The translations under genes were made by a program, and so were the position numbers. Shown one piece after another: positions 46,687-58,690 of a DNA stretch of 64,000 nt; position 1 is the first letter of the stretch, and each line of letters starts with the position of its first letter. The notes below the pieces were generated by a model. It saw nothing but the letters and a program-made list of their open reading frames with translations. It was not told where the DNA came from and did no database searches. Origin of the DNA: Rattus norvegicus (Eukaryota; Chordata; Mammalia; Rodentia; Muridae); NCBI RefSeq assembly GCF_036323735.1, contig NC_086034.1, positions 35,953,939 to 36,017,938 on the forward strand, read 5' to 3'.

Positions 46687-47508
46687 CAGTGCACCAGGGT
46701 TCCAGATGGTCTTTGGCTTTTTCCTCTGGCGTCCGAGATGTGTGTGCAGAGAGCAGTCTCTTCTGGTTTCCCAGGCTTGTCTGCCTCTCTGAAGGTTTAG
46801 CTCTCCCTCCCACGGGATTTGGGTGCAGAGAACTGTTTATCCGGTCTGTTTCCTTCAGGGTCCGGCGGTGTCTCTGGCAGGGGTCCTGCCGCTCCTGGGC
46901 CCTCCCCCACGGGAACCCAGAGGCCTTATACAGTTTCCTCTTGGGCCAGGGATGTGGGCAGGGGTGAGCAGTGTTGGTGGTCTCTTTTGCTCTGCAGCCT
47001 CAGGAGTGCCCACCTGACCAGGCGGTTGGGTCTCTCTCTCACCGGGTCTGGGAGCAGAGAGCTGCTGCGGGCCGGGATCCGCGGGTGTGGGACTTCCGGT
47101 AAACACAGAACGTGCCCGGTCCTAGAGAAATTCTGCTTCTGTGTGTCCCAAGCTCACCAGGCAGCTTTCTTGCAGCAGAATATTTGGTCTTACCTGTGGT
47201 CCCGAGGCTCAGGTTCGCTCGTGGGGTGCTGCCCAGGGGCTCTATGCAGCGGCAGCAACCAGGTAGACCGGTGCCGCCCCTTCCGGGAGCTTCAGTGCAC
47301 CAGGGTTCCAGATGGTCCTTGGCTTTTTCCTCTGGCGTCCGAGATGTGTGTGCAGGGAGCAGTCTCTTCTGGTTTCCCAGGCTTGTCTGCCTCTCTGAAG
47401 GTTTAGCTCTCCCTCCCACGGGATTTGGGTGCAGAGAACTGTTTATCCGGTCTGTTTCCTTCAGGGTCCGGCAGTGTCTCTGGCAGGGGTCCTGCCGCTC
47501 CTGGGCCC
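46687..47508 (-). promoter_or_regulatory. L1-H 5' UTR remnant, tandem repeat
   Basis: CAGTGCACCAGGGTTCCAG starts at 46687 and 47293, again 606 bp apart, so this is about 1.35 units. CpG-rich, nearly identical to L1-F 25587-26420. Confidence 0.88.
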
Positions 47509-47524
47509 CGATCTGCATTCTTCT

Positions 47525-50358
47525 ACATGTTGACCTCCAGTTGAACCAGCACCGTTTGCTGAAAATGCCATCTTTTTTCCATTGGATGGTTTTGGCTCCA
47601 AAATCAAAAATCAAGTGACCATAGGTGTGTGGGTTCATTTCTGGGTCTTCAATTCTATTCCATTGGTCTATCTGTCTGTCTCTGTACCAATACCATGCAG
47701 TTTTTTTCACTATTGCTCTGTAATACTGCTTGAGTTCAGGGATAGTGATTCCCCCTGAAGTCCTTTTATTGTTGAGGATAGTTTTAGCTATCCTGGGTTA
47801 TTTGTTATTCCAGATGAATTTGCAAATTGTTCTGTCTAACTCTTTGAAGAATTGGATTGGTATTTTGTTGGGGATTGCATTGAATCTGGAGATCGCTTTT
47901 GGTAAAATGGCCATTTTTACTATATTAATCCTGCCAATCCATGAGCATGGGAGATCTTTCCATCTTCTGAGGTGTTCTTCAATTTCTTTCTTCAGTGTCT
48001 TGAAGTTCTTATTGTACAGATCATTTACTTGCTTGGTTAAAGTCACACCGAGGTAATTTATATTATTTGGGTCTATTATGAAGGGTGTCGTTTCCCTATT
48101 TTCTTTCTCGGCTTGTTTCTCTTTTGTGTAGAGGAATGCTACTGATTTATTTGAGTTAATTTTATACCCAGCCACTTTGCTGAAGTTGTTTATCAGCTTT
48201 AGTAGTTCTCTGGTGGAATTTTTGGGATCACTTAAATATACTATCATATCATCTACAAATAGTGATACTTTGACTTCTTCTTTTCCGATCGGTATCCACT
48301 TGACCTCCTTTTATTGTCTCATTGCTCTGGCTAGAACTTCAAGAACTACATTGAATAAGTAGGGAGAGAGTGGGCAGCCTTGTCTAGTCCCTGATTTTAG
48401 TGGGATTGCTTCAAGTTTCTCTCCATTTAGTTTAATGTTAGCAACTATTTTGCTGTATATGGTTTTTACTATGTTTAGGTATGGGCCTTGAATTCCTATT
48501 CTTTCCAGGACTTTTATCATGAAGGGGTGTTGAATTTTGTCAAATGCTTTCTCAGCATCTAACGAAATGATCATGTGGTTTTGTTCTTTCAGTTTGTTTA
48601 TATAATGGATCATGTTGATGGTTTTCCGTATATTAAACCATCCCTGCATGCCTGGGATGAAGCCTACTTGATCATGGTGGATGATTGTTTTGATGTGCTC
48701 TTGGATTCGGTTTGCCAGAATTTTATTGAGTATTTTTGCGTCGATATTCATAAGGGAAATTGGTCTGAAGTTCTCTTTCTTTGTTGTGTCTTTGTGTGGT
48801 TTAGGTAAAAGAGTAATTGTGGCTTCGTAGAAGGAATTCGGTAGTGATCCATCTGTTTCAATTTTGTGGAATAGTTTGGATAATATTGGTATGAGGTCTT
48901 CTATGAAGGTTTGATAGAATTCTGCACTAAACCCGTCTGGACCTGGGCTCTTTTTGGTTGGGAGACCTTTAATGATTGCTTCTATTTCCTTAGGAGTTAT
49001 GGGGTTGTTTAACTGGTTTATCTGTTCCTGGTTTAACCTTGGTACCTGGTATCTGTCTAGGAAATTGTCCATTTCCTGTAGATTTTCAAGTTTTGTTGAA
49101 TATAGGCTTTTATAGTAAGATCTGATGATTTTTTTAATTTCCTCTGAATCTGCAGTTATGTTCCCTTTTCATTTCTGATTTTGTTAGTTTGGACACACTC
49201 TCTGTGTCCTCCCGTTAGTCTGGCTAAGAGTTTGTCTATCTTGTTGATTTTCTCAAAGAACCAACTTTTGGTTCTGTTTATTCTTTCTATGGTCCTTTTT
49301 GTTTCTACTTGGTTAATTTCAGCTCTGATTTTGATTATTTCCTGCCTTCTACTCCTCCCGGGTGTATTTGCTTCTTTTTGTTGTAGAGCATTTAGGTGTG
49401 CTGTGAAGCTGCTGACATATGCTCTTTCCTGTTTCTTTCTGCAGGCACTCAGCGCTATGAGTTTTCCTCTTAGCACAGCTTTCATTGTGTCCCTGAAGTT
49501 TGTGTATGTTGTACCTTCATTTTCATTAAATTCTAAAATGTTTTTAATTTCTTTCTTTATTTCTTCCTTGACCAGGTTATCATTGAGTAGAGCATTGTTC
49601 AATTTCCACGTGTATGTGGGCATTCTTCCCTTATTGTTATTGAAGACCAGTTTTAGGCCGTGGTGGTCTTATAGCAAGCATGGGATTATTTCAATCTTTC
49701 TGTACCTGTTGAGGCCCGTTTTTTGACCAATTATATGGTCAATTTTGGAGAAAGTACCATGAGGAGCTGAGAGGAAGGTATATCCTTTTGCTTTAGGATA
49801 GAATGTTCTATAAATATCCGTTAAGTCCATTTGGCTCATGACTTCTCTTAGTCTGTCTACGTCTCTGTTTAATTTCTGTTTCCATGATCTGTCCATTGAT
49901 GAGAGTGGGGTGTTGAAATCTCCTACTATTATTGTGTGAGGTGCAGTGTGTGTTTTGAGCTTTAGTAAGGTTTCTTTTACGTATGTAGGTGCCCTTGTAT
50001 TTGGGGCATAGATATTTAGGATTGAGAGTTCATCCTGGTGGATTTTTCCTTTGATGAATATCAAGTGTCCTTCCTTATCTTTTTTGATGACTTTTAATTG
50101 AAAATTGATTTTATTTGATATTAGAATGGCTACTCCAGCTTGATTCTTCTGACCATTTGCTTGGAAAGTTGTTTTCCAGCCTTTCACTCTGAGGTAGTGT
50201 CTGTCTTTGTCTCTGAGGTGTGTTTCCTGTAGGCAGCAGAATGCAGGGTCCTCATTGCGTATCCATTTTGTTAATCTATGTCTTTTTATTGGGGAGTTGA
50301 GGCCATTGATGTTGAGAGATATTAAGGAATAGTGATTATTGCTTCCTGTTATATTCAT
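47525..50358 (-). pseudogene. L1-G ORF2, N-terminal and central part
   Basis: The start at 50356-50358 opens MNITGSNNH. The endonuclease piece 49669-50358 (229 aa) shows QETH, NIYAPN and GDFNTPL, but the SDHH region is lost to a frameshift. Further pieces are 49156-49623 (linker), 48311-49072 (palm, with PGPDGFSAEF) and 47798-48247 (post-catalytic). The catalytic motif reads FVDD instead of FADD (48248-48259). At least three stops or frameshifts. A dead copy. Confidence 0.9.
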
Positions 50359-50415
50359 ATTTGGATGTGAGGTTATGTTTGTGTGCTTTTCTTCTCTTTG
50401 TTGTTGCCAAGATGA

Positions 50416-51529
50416 TTATTTTCTTGCTTCTTCTAGGGTATAGCTTGCCTCCTTATGTTGGGCTTTACCATTTATTATCCTTTGTAGTGCTGGATTTGTA
50501 GAAAGATATTGTGTAAATTTGGTTTTGTCATGGAATATCTTGGTTTCTCCATCTATGTTAATTGAGAGTTTTGCAGGATACAGTAACCTGGGCTGGCATT
50601 TGTGTTCTCTTAGGGTCTGTATGACATCAGTCCAGGAACTTCTGGCCTTCATACTTTCTGGGGAAAAGTCTGGTGTGATTCTGATAGGTCTGCCTTTATA
50701 TGTTACTTGACCTTTTTCCCTTACTGCTTTTAATATTCTTTCTTTATTTTGTGCATTTGGTGTTTATGTGACGGGAGGTGTTTCTTTTCTGGTCCAATCT
50801 ATTTGGAATTCTGTAGGCTTCTTGTATGCCTATGGGTATCTCTTTCTTTAGGTTAGGGAAGTTTTCTTCTATGATTTTGTTGAAGATATTTACTGGTCCT
50901 TTGAGCTGGGAGTCTTCACTCTCTTCTATACCTATTATCCTTAGGTTTGATCTTCTCATTGAGTCCTGGATTTCCTGTATGTTTTGGACCAGTAGCTTTT
51001 TCCGCTTTACATTATCTTTGACAGTTGAGTCAATGATCTCTATGGAATCTTCTGCTCCTGAGATTCTCTCTTCCATCTCTTGTATTCTGTTGGTGAAGCT
51101 TGTATCTACAGCCTCTTGTCTCTTCTTTTGGTTTTCTATATCCAGGGTTGTTTCCATGTGTTCTTTCTTGATTGCTTCTATTTCCATTTTTAATTCCTTC
51201 AACTGTTTGATTGTGTTTTCCTGGAATTCTTTCAGGGATTTTTATGTCTCCTCTCTATGGGCTTCTACCTGCTTAGTTATGTTTTCCTGGAATTCTTTCA
51301 GGCATTTTTGCGATTCCTCTCTGTAGGCTTCTACTTGTTCTCTAAGGGAGTTCTTCACGTCTTTCTTGAAGTCCTCCAGCATCATGATCAAATATGATTT
51401 TGAAACTAGATCTTGCTTTTCTGGTGTGTTTGGATATTCCATGTTTGTTTTGGTGGGAGAATTGGGCTCCGATGGTGCCATGTAGTCTTGGTTTCTGTTG
51501 CTTGGGTTCCTGTGCTTGCCTCTCGCCAT
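50416..51529 (-). pseudogene. L1-G ORF1, broken, with duplicated 66-bp coiled-coil unit
   Basis: The start at 51527-51529 opens MARGKHRNP. The first open piece 51242-51529 (95 aa) ends at a TAA (51242-51244) where the parallel unit has CAA. The second, 50744-51202, holds the coiled coil and RRM-like part. A short deletion near 50763 then shifts the frame, and 50416-50652 is the C-terminal domain, ending EEARK. The coiled coil holds two tandem 66-bp units (TCCTGGAATTCT at 51219 and 51285); L1-F has one. Confidence 0.9.
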
Positions 51530-52286
51530 CAGATTATCTCTATATTTACTTTGTTCTGTTATTTCTGACAGTGGCTAGACTGTCCTATAAGCCTGTGTGT
51601 CAGGAGTGCTGTAGACCTGTTTTCCTCTTTTCTTTCAGCCTGTTATGGGGACAGAGTATTCTGCTTTCGGGCGTGTAGTTTTTCCTCTCTACAGGTCTTG
51701 AGCTGTTCCTGTGGGCCTGTGCCTTGAGTTCACCAGGCAGGTCACTTGCAGCAGAAAAGTTGGTCTTACCTGTGGTCCCGAGGGTCAAGTTCGCTCGCGG
51801 GGTGCTGCCCATGAGCTCTCTGCGGCGGCAGCAACCAGGAAGATCTGGGCTGCCATTTCCGGGAGCTTCAGTGCACCAGGGTTCCAGATGGCGTTTGGTG
51901 TTTTCCTCTGGCGTCTGAGATGTGTGTGCAGAGTGCAGTCTCTTCTGGTTTCCCAGGCGTGTCTGCCTCTCTGAAGGTTTAGCTCTCCCTCCCACGGAAT
52001 TTGGGTGCAGAGAACTGTTTATCGAGTCTGTTTCCTTCAGGTTCCGGCGGTGTCTCAGGCACAGGGGTCCTGCTGCTCCTGGGCCCTCCCCCACGGGAAC
52101 CCAGAGGTCTTATACAGTTTCCTCTTGGGCCAGGGATGTGGGCAGGGGTGGGCAGTGTTGGTGGTCTCTTCTGCTCTGCAGCCTCAAGAGTGCCCACCTG
52201 ACCAGGCGGTGGGTTCTCTCTCCCACGGTGTCTGGGAGCTGAGAGCTGCTGCGGCCCGGGATCCGCGGGTGTGGGACTCTCGGATA
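51530..52286 (-). promoter_or_regulatory. L1-G 5' UTR
   Basis: About 757 bp, CpG-rich, a single 606-type unit plus the ORF1-proximal leader. It ends at GGATCCGCGGGTGTGGGACT and is followed by the 12-bp duplication. Confidence 0.85.
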
Positions 52287-52298
52287 GACTTTTTCTTT

Positions 52299-52879
52299 AT
52301 AACAAAATCACAAATCGTGAAAGTCTGCTAGCTCAGAGAGGCAGCGAAAGCACCCAGGTGATATTGCTTCTCAACCAAAGTCCCAGAAAAATAGAGCTCC
52401 TTCTCCTTCTCCACACTGTCTTAAACAACTTAAACCCACTTCCAACTGAATGTTCCTCCTTTCTACTTCCTTTGTGGCTCTCTATCCATCCCCCTGACTT
52501 CCTCTCATTCTCTGATTTTTTTCTATATCTACTTTCTGTCAACTAGTGTTTTTCTCCACCTCTTGACCTATGGTTGACTTTATTCAATCTTGTTTAAAAT
52601 AACAGAAATCTCTAGGATTACAGGTATGTGCAGTGGCTGAGCCATGCCACCAATAGAGAAATGTTTTTCCAGTTGAGGTTCACAGTATGATCAAATATCC
52701 TACAGCACTGGGCTACACAGCAGATCCACATCTAGACTTCATACTTGCACTTGCTAGCACATTCAATTTAATGAGGCTTTTATATACTGTTTCTTATATA
52801 TCCTATTGATTTTATTTCCTAACCATTGACAGTTTTAGGATGAATGCCTTTAGTTTTAAAAAAAAAAAAGATACCTAAG
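52299..52879. other. Unassigned DNA, with a possible SINE scrap
   Basis: TCTAGGATTACAGGTATGTG near 52611 resembles an antisense B1/B4 tail but is too short to assign. A10 run near 52860. Confidence 0.4.
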
Positions 52880-53390
52880 GAAACAAATGTCTTCTATTGA
52901 ATCTTTTCCTTTATTATTATTAGTAGTAGTAATAGTAATAGTAGTACATCAGCTTTCCATCCTTCCTCTCTGCCCAGTCCATCCCCCACATATCCCCTCT
53001 GAGCAACCCCAATGTACTCTTCCTCCATTTCCTTCAGAAAAGGGTAGCCCTCCCATGGATATCAACAAAACATGGCCTATCAAATTTCAGTAAGACAAGG
53101 CACCATCCCTCTTATTAAGGCTGGACAAGGCCCAAACTGGCTGTCTCTTATAACTGGGCAGGGCTTTCTGTAGAGGGATTGGGGTATCAACCCAGCCACA
53201 CAACCTTCAGCCTACAATCTTTCTTGCTTACAAGATGTGCTGGGGTACAGGCGGCAGAGACTTGTGGGAGTGGTTAACCAATGATTAGTCCAGCCTGAGA
53301 CCTATGCATGGAGGGAGCCCACCCCTGACACTGCTTGGGGGACCAGGACTTCTAGTGAGTCTTAATGATTTTGGATTTCAGATACTTCAT
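52880..53390. mobile_element. Old L1/Lx-like repeat fragments
   Basis: Blocks such as CCCATGGATATCAAC, AGTAAGACAAGGCACC, AAGATGTGCTGGGGTACAGG and GACTTGTGGGAGTGGTTAAC recall diverged 3' UTR sequence of old rodent L1/Lx elements. Orientation and limits uncertain. Confidence 0.4.
52910..52945. repeat. (TTA/TAG)n trinucleotide microsatellite
   Basis: TTA units changing to TAG/TAA units, about 36 bp. Confidence 0.9.
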
Positions 53391-55904
53391 GCTACTCCTC
53401 CAATCAGACTTTAAGTGTATGTTTTTCATCTCTTGGCCCATGGGTCTTATTTTATTCCTTCCTGGAAAACAAATAACTTTCTATCATTAGCTTATTTCAT
53501 AAGGCTTTACTTCTCAGCTTACAGTGCACAGACTAGACTATCTTTGAGATCATTGATTACTCTAACCACTCATCTTCTTTTATTTTACTCCCACCTTTGA
53601 AAATGAATCTTCCTCCCTGAAAAAATAATACCACTTCCATGTCTTTATGTTTCATTTTGTGGCCCTCTGAGTTTAGCCAGAACTATCTATATGACCACAG
53701 CTTTGCAACAATGCACTGGAGACTAAAGAACACTTTAGTGTATATCCAATCAAAGGAAACTCCTCCTTGAAGTAGAAGTTTCTGGTTTTGTCATGTGACA
53801 CAGACTCACAGAATGTTTTGCTGATGCAGACTCATGTGAGACAAGACCTGTGAGAGGACATAGGATGTTGGGAGAAAGCACAAATAAGACTCAATAGACA
53901 CTGACATGGCACTCTGACTTGCGACTTTTGGTTGGTCTCATATCTTTGCTGATATTCACTTCAATGAGAGAAGCAGAAGGCACAATTTTCTCCTGGCATC
54001 CCAACTGGTTCTGTTGGCTTCCCTTGACTTGTGCAAATTTTACAAAGATCTGGCTGCTTCTGCTGGATTGTGCTATTGCTGCTGATTCACGTTTAGTATC
54101 CTGACAGCAGATATTGTAATCTCCACAATGAAATACTTCTAAATAGTTCCACATCCCTTTGTCCTTTTGACCATCTGTTCTACCTTTGGATAGTAGACTA
54201 AAAGGAGGCTTGAAGTATCTGAAAACATTTTTTGAAGTAGGTTTTGAAAAATTGAAGCCTGCAACTCCTCACAGAATCTGTCAGTGGCCAATAGTTAAGT
54301 AAAAAGTAATATATATATATATATATCTTCTCCCAAGTCCTGTGCATGGCTATCATAGTTGTGAGTTCATTATTTTAATGATTACATCATGCCCAGAAAA
54401 TGATAATTTCAAGTCCTTCTTCCTGTCTTCTATCTCATACATTCTTTCTACCCTTTTCCCCATGACGATCCCTGAACTTGGAGCTGAGTACAGATAAAAA
54501 TTTTATTTAAAATGGAAGAACATCCTGGCATCCTTTATTCTCAATAAACTTGAGATGCCATCTGTCTTTGCATTCACTGTTGTTCACTATTAAGAGAAGC
54601 TAATCTGGTTAAGTTGAGATAGAATTTACCTGAGGATATAAATAAAGATATATGTAAAATGAATGACACTTTTGTAAATTAGATAAATGACAGTAGTAGT
54701 AATTTTCCCTATGGGGCCCACGACTTCTCCTGTCATGAGATTTTGGTCAGGTTTATAGTAGCATATAATTCCCTCATGAAGATTGGGTATCAAGTTCAAA
54801 GAGAGTGGTTGGTGACTCTCAAAGTCAAAATGTTACTGTTATACATGTAGGCTCATCTTTCCAGTTATGGAGTATTGAGATTCTTGGTGTTTGCAACAGG
54901 AAACCCCAAATGGCCCAATGAATAATAACTCCTATTAGTACATAGGTTTAGAGATGCTAAAGACACCCACAACACACTGTAGGATCATATACCAAGAACC
55001 AAATAAGAAAACCCTGTTTTTGAGAATGCCAGCTATATTAATTGCAAAATATAGAGAAATCATGTGTCAAAAGAACTGGAACTTTCCTCCCTGCTGAGTA
55101 GCTTTCATAGTTCCAGAGGTGATATGAAATTTCTGAGGGAGAAAAGGGATCACTAGTCTCTTGCAGCAATGAATTAAAATACAAAACTTTAAGGCAAGAA
55201 TAGCCAACTTGTTCAATGATTAATTGACTGTTAGAGCTGCAATTCCTGCTGAGGATCTCACACATTCAATTATTCATCCCAAATTCTTATTCAGTGATTC
55301 TACTGGTGCTAAATCATGTGTTTCATTCTTATTTTGGTTGCCTTTTCACACACCTCTGGAGATTACCCTCTTCATTAACTTCTTTTATTTACTTCATAAA
55401 ATGTTGTTTTTATTATGCCCAAGTTCTTAAGACCCAATATCTGCCACAACAGGATCTCTCAGTAAACCTTCTATTAAACTGATATTCTGGTCATGAATTA
55501 GCCATATATGTGTCTAGTGTACCCCAACCTTTAAATAAGGAGGAAGTAGGTCATGGTGATCTATAGCATTCAACAACAAAAATTATCTCAGTTGTAATAT
55601 AGGCCTGAGTACAGTTCCTCAAATGACTTGTTGAGTTCTGCAGTTGCATTCACTAGTAGCTGAGCCTAAATATTTCAATGCTCTACTTATAACTTTCAAA
55701 GATGTGCAAACAGTTTAAGATTATAAATTTTCAACTTGAAACTATAGTGAAAAAACAATTTTGAACTTAGGAGACTATTTTGTTTTTTTCTGAGCTATTG
55801 GTCACTGACTATCTGAAGATTCATATAAGTTCTTGATGAGTGATCCACGCTTAAGTGGATGGCCTTACACGCACACATATACTGGTAGCACTAATGCACT
55901 CTTG
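53391..55904. other. Unassigned DNA
   Basis: About 2.5 kb with no gene or confident repeat. Contains an (AT)n run at 54308-54326. Short ORFs only; the 87-aa minus ORF at 53891-54154 has no recognised domain. Confidence 0.45.
54308..54326. repeat. (AT)n microsatellite
   Basis: Short perfect AT run. Confidence 0.9.
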
Positions 55905-56127
55905 GGAATCAAACTTTTGCTGTCAATTTGGCAGTAATCTAGAAACGTCTGAAGAATAAAGACTTTCAATTGAAAATTGTCTCAATTGATTTCACATGTG
56001 GCCATACAAGTCATTTTATTTTTAATTCCTAATTAATATTTGATTGTCCAGAATGCTATGGGTGACACTATTTGTAGACATCAGGGTTGGGATATATAAG
56101 AAAGGTAACTTGAAATGACTTAAGTGA
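55905..56127 (+). mobile_element. Old rodent repeat, left half (family uncertain)
   Basis: GCTGTCAATTTGGCAGTAAT, CTAGAAACGTCTGAAGAATA, CAATTGAAAATTGTCTC and ATATAAGAAAGGTAAC follow a common rodent repeat I recall. Its right half resumes at 58516, after L1-J. Confidence 0.55.
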
Positions 56128-56136
56128 CCCCCCCCC

Positions 56137-57815
56137 AAAGTTCCACTAGAGAACTACTAAGCATGATAAACAACTTCAACAAAGTGACTGGATATAAAAT
56201 TCACTCAAACAAATCAGTAGCCTTCCTTTACTCAAAGGAATAAACAGGCTGAGAAAGAAAACAGGGAAATGACACCCATCACAGTAGTCACAAATAACAT
56301 AAAATACCTTGGTGTGATACTTGTCAAGCAAGTGAAAGGTCTGTATGACAAGAACTTGAATTCTCTGAAGAAAGAAATTGAAGATCTCAGAAGATAGAAA
56401 GATCTCCTATGCTCATGGATTGGCAGGATTAATATGGTAAAAATGGCCATACTGCCAAAAGCAATCTACAGATTCAATGCAATCCCCATCAAAACTCCAA
56501 CTCAATTCTTCAGTAAATTAGAATGAGCAATTTGCAAATTCATCTGGAATAACAAAAACTCCAGGACAGCGAAAACTATACTCAACAATAAAAGAGCTTT
56601 TGGGGAAATCACCATCCCTGACATCAAGCTGTATTACAGAGCAGTAGTGATAAAAAATAAAAGTGTATGGTATTGGTACAGAGAAAGGCAGATAGTTGAG
56701 TGGAATAGAATTGAGGACCCAGAAATGAACCCACACACCTATGGTCACTTGATTTTTGACAAAGGAGCCAAAACCATCCAATGGAAAAAAGATAGCATTT
56801 TCAGCAAATGGTGCTGGTTCAACTGGAGGTCAACATGTAGAAGAATGCAGATTGATCCATGCTTATCACCCTGTACAAAGCTTAAGTCCAAGTGGATCAA
56901 GGACTTCCACATAAAACCAGAAACACTGAAACTAATTGAAAAAAAAAAGTGGGGAAGAGCCTCAAACGCATGGGCATTGGAGAAAATTTCTTGAACATAA
57001 CACCAATGGCTTATGATCTACAATCAAGAATCGACAAATGGGACCTTATAAAATTGCAAAGCTTCTGTAAGGCAAAGGACACTGTCATTAGGACAAAAGG
57101 GTAACCAACAGACTGGGAAAAGATCTTTCCCAAACCGACATCTGATAGAGGGCTAATGTCCAATATATACAAAGAACTCAAGAAGTTAGACTCCAGAGAG
57201 TCAAATAACCCTACTAAAAATGGGGTACATAGCTAAACAAAGAATTCTCAGTTGAGGAATATCAAATGGCTGGAAAATACCTAAAGAAATGCTCAACATC
57301 CTTAGTCAAAGGGAAATGGAAATCAAAACAACCCTGAGATATCTCACACCAATCAGAATGGCTAAAATCAAAAACTCAGGTGACAACAGATGCTGGCATG
57401 GATGTGGAGAAAGAGGAACACTCCTCCATTGTTGGTGGTATTGAACACCTGTACAACCACTCTGGAAATCAGTCTGGAGGTTCTTCAGAAAGTTAGACAT
57501 AGTACTACTTGAAGACTCAGCTATACCACTCCAGGGAAAATTCCCAAAAAAATGCTCCAACATATAACAAGGACACATGCTCCACTATATTCATAGCAGC
57601 ATTATTTGTAATAGCCCGAAGCTGGAAAGAACCAAGATGCCCTTCAACAGAGGAATGGATACAGAAAATATGGTACATCTACTATTCAGCTATCAAAAAA
57701 CAATGACTTAATGAAATTCATAGGCAAATGGATGGAATTAGAAAATGTCATCCTGAGTGAAGTACCTCAATAAAAAAAAATACACGGTATGCACTCACTG
57801 ATAAAGATTATTAGC
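56137..57815 (+). pseudogene. L1-J ORF2, 3' part
   Basis: Diverged ORF2 with many lesions. Best pieces are 56647-56994 (115 aa; YRERQI, IEDPEMNPHTYGHLIFD, thumb region) and 57509-57706 (C-terminal; KDTCSTIFIAALFVIARSWK). The cysteine region is near 57390-57450 in another frame. No reverse transcriptase active site. Confidence 0.87.
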
Positions 57816-58516
57816 CCCAAAGGTCAGATTACCCAAGATCCAATCCACAGACCACATGAAGCTCAAGAAGAAGGGCAACCAAAGTGCAGATGCTTCAGTC
57901 CTTCTTAAAAGGGGGAATAAAACTATTCATAGGAAGAGATATGAAGACAAAGTTTTCAAGCAGAGATTGAAGGAATGACCATTCAGAGCCTGCCCCACCT
58001 GGGGATCTAGCCCATATATATACAGCCACCAAAACTAGACAATATTGGTGAAGCCAATAAGTGCATGCTGGCAGGAGCCTGATATAGCTGTCTCCAGAGA
58101 GGCTCAGCCTTGAACTAAGAAGGCGGTCCCCACTGGAGGAATTAGAAAACGGATTGAAGAAGCTGAAGGGGCTTGCAATCCCATAAGATCACTATCAACC
58201 AACCAGAGTTTCCAGGGAATAAATCACTATCCAAAGACTACACATGGACAAACCCTTGTCTCTAGCTGCATATGTAGCAGTGGATGGCCTTTTTGGACAC
58301 CAATGCTAGGAGAAGCCCTTGGTCCTGCCAAGGCTGGACCCCTTAGTATAGTGAATGTCAGGGTGGAGAGGGGAAAAAGGCAGTGGCCAGGGAGGGGGAA
58401 CACTCTCATAGAAGGAGGGGGAGGGAGAATGGGATAGGGTGCTTATGGATGGAAAACCAGGAAAGGAAATAACATTTGAAATGTAAATAAAAAATATCCA
58501 ATAAAATAAGAAAAAA
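56137..58516 (+). mobile_element. L1-J: plus-strand L1, 5'-truncated
   Basis: Starts in ORF2 just after the catalytic FADD motif (CCACTAGAGAACTACTAAGC) and continues through ORF2 to about 57815, the 3' UTR and an A-rich tail ending about 58516. A C9 run (56128-56136) precedes it. Short AAGTG flanks (near 56122 and 58515) may be the duplication. Older subfamily than L1-A. Splits an older repeat. Confidence 0.9.
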
Positions 58517-58690
58517 GTGCTAGGGGAAATAAGGCAATAAGATGTATACCTTCAAGGTCTCTGCTTTATTTCCTGCCTTGAGCTTCTGTCATCCATTCCA
58601 TCAACAGAGTGTAACACATAAATAAAACCCTTCCACTGTAAGGTATTTTCAGTTATCGTATCTATCAAAAAATAGAAATGTAAATGTGGA
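58516..58690 (+). mobile_element. Old rodent repeat, right half
   Basis: GGGGAAATAAGGCAATAAG, CTCTGCTTTATTTCCTGCCT, TGAGCTTCTGTCATCCATTC, ACATAAATAAAACCCTTCC continue the repeat of 55905-56127 in the same orientation. Confidence 0.55.

Larger units (their letters stand above)
43031..47508 (-). mobile_element. L1-H: internally deleted L1 inserted in L1-G
   Basis: Flanked by perfect 16-bp copies of CGATCTGCATTCTTCT (43015-43030 / 47509-47524), both part of L1-G ORF2. It has an interrupted poly(T) of about 42 nt, 3' UTR, the 3' two-thirds of ORF2, then a direct jump at 46684-46689 into the 5' UTR. The endonuclease, ORF1 and the ORF1-proximal 5' UTR are absent. Closest relative in the window is L1-F. 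Confidence 0.95.
41318..52286 (-). mobile_element. L1-G: full-length L1 interrupted by L1-H
   Basis: Antisense L1 between 12-bp copies of GACTTTTTCTTT (41306-41317 / 52287-52298). Without the 4,478-bp L1-H and one 16-bp duplication it is about 6.5 kb. Order from the left: poly(T), 3' UTR (to 42037), ORF2 3' end (42038-43030), L1-H, rest of ORF2 (47525-50358), ORF1 (50416-51529) and 5' UTR (51530-52286). ORFs carry many lesions, so it is older than L1-F and L1-H. Confidence 0.95.

Noticed and set aside
46684..46689. Spliced L1 RNA as origin of L1-H
   Set aside because: No placement of the junction gives GT-AG ends; deletion or template switching fits better.
47039..47710. 223-aa minus-strand ORF resembling a novel fusion protein
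   Set aside because: It is an accidental read-through from L1-G ORF2 (47525-47710) into L1-H 5' UTR across the nested junction.
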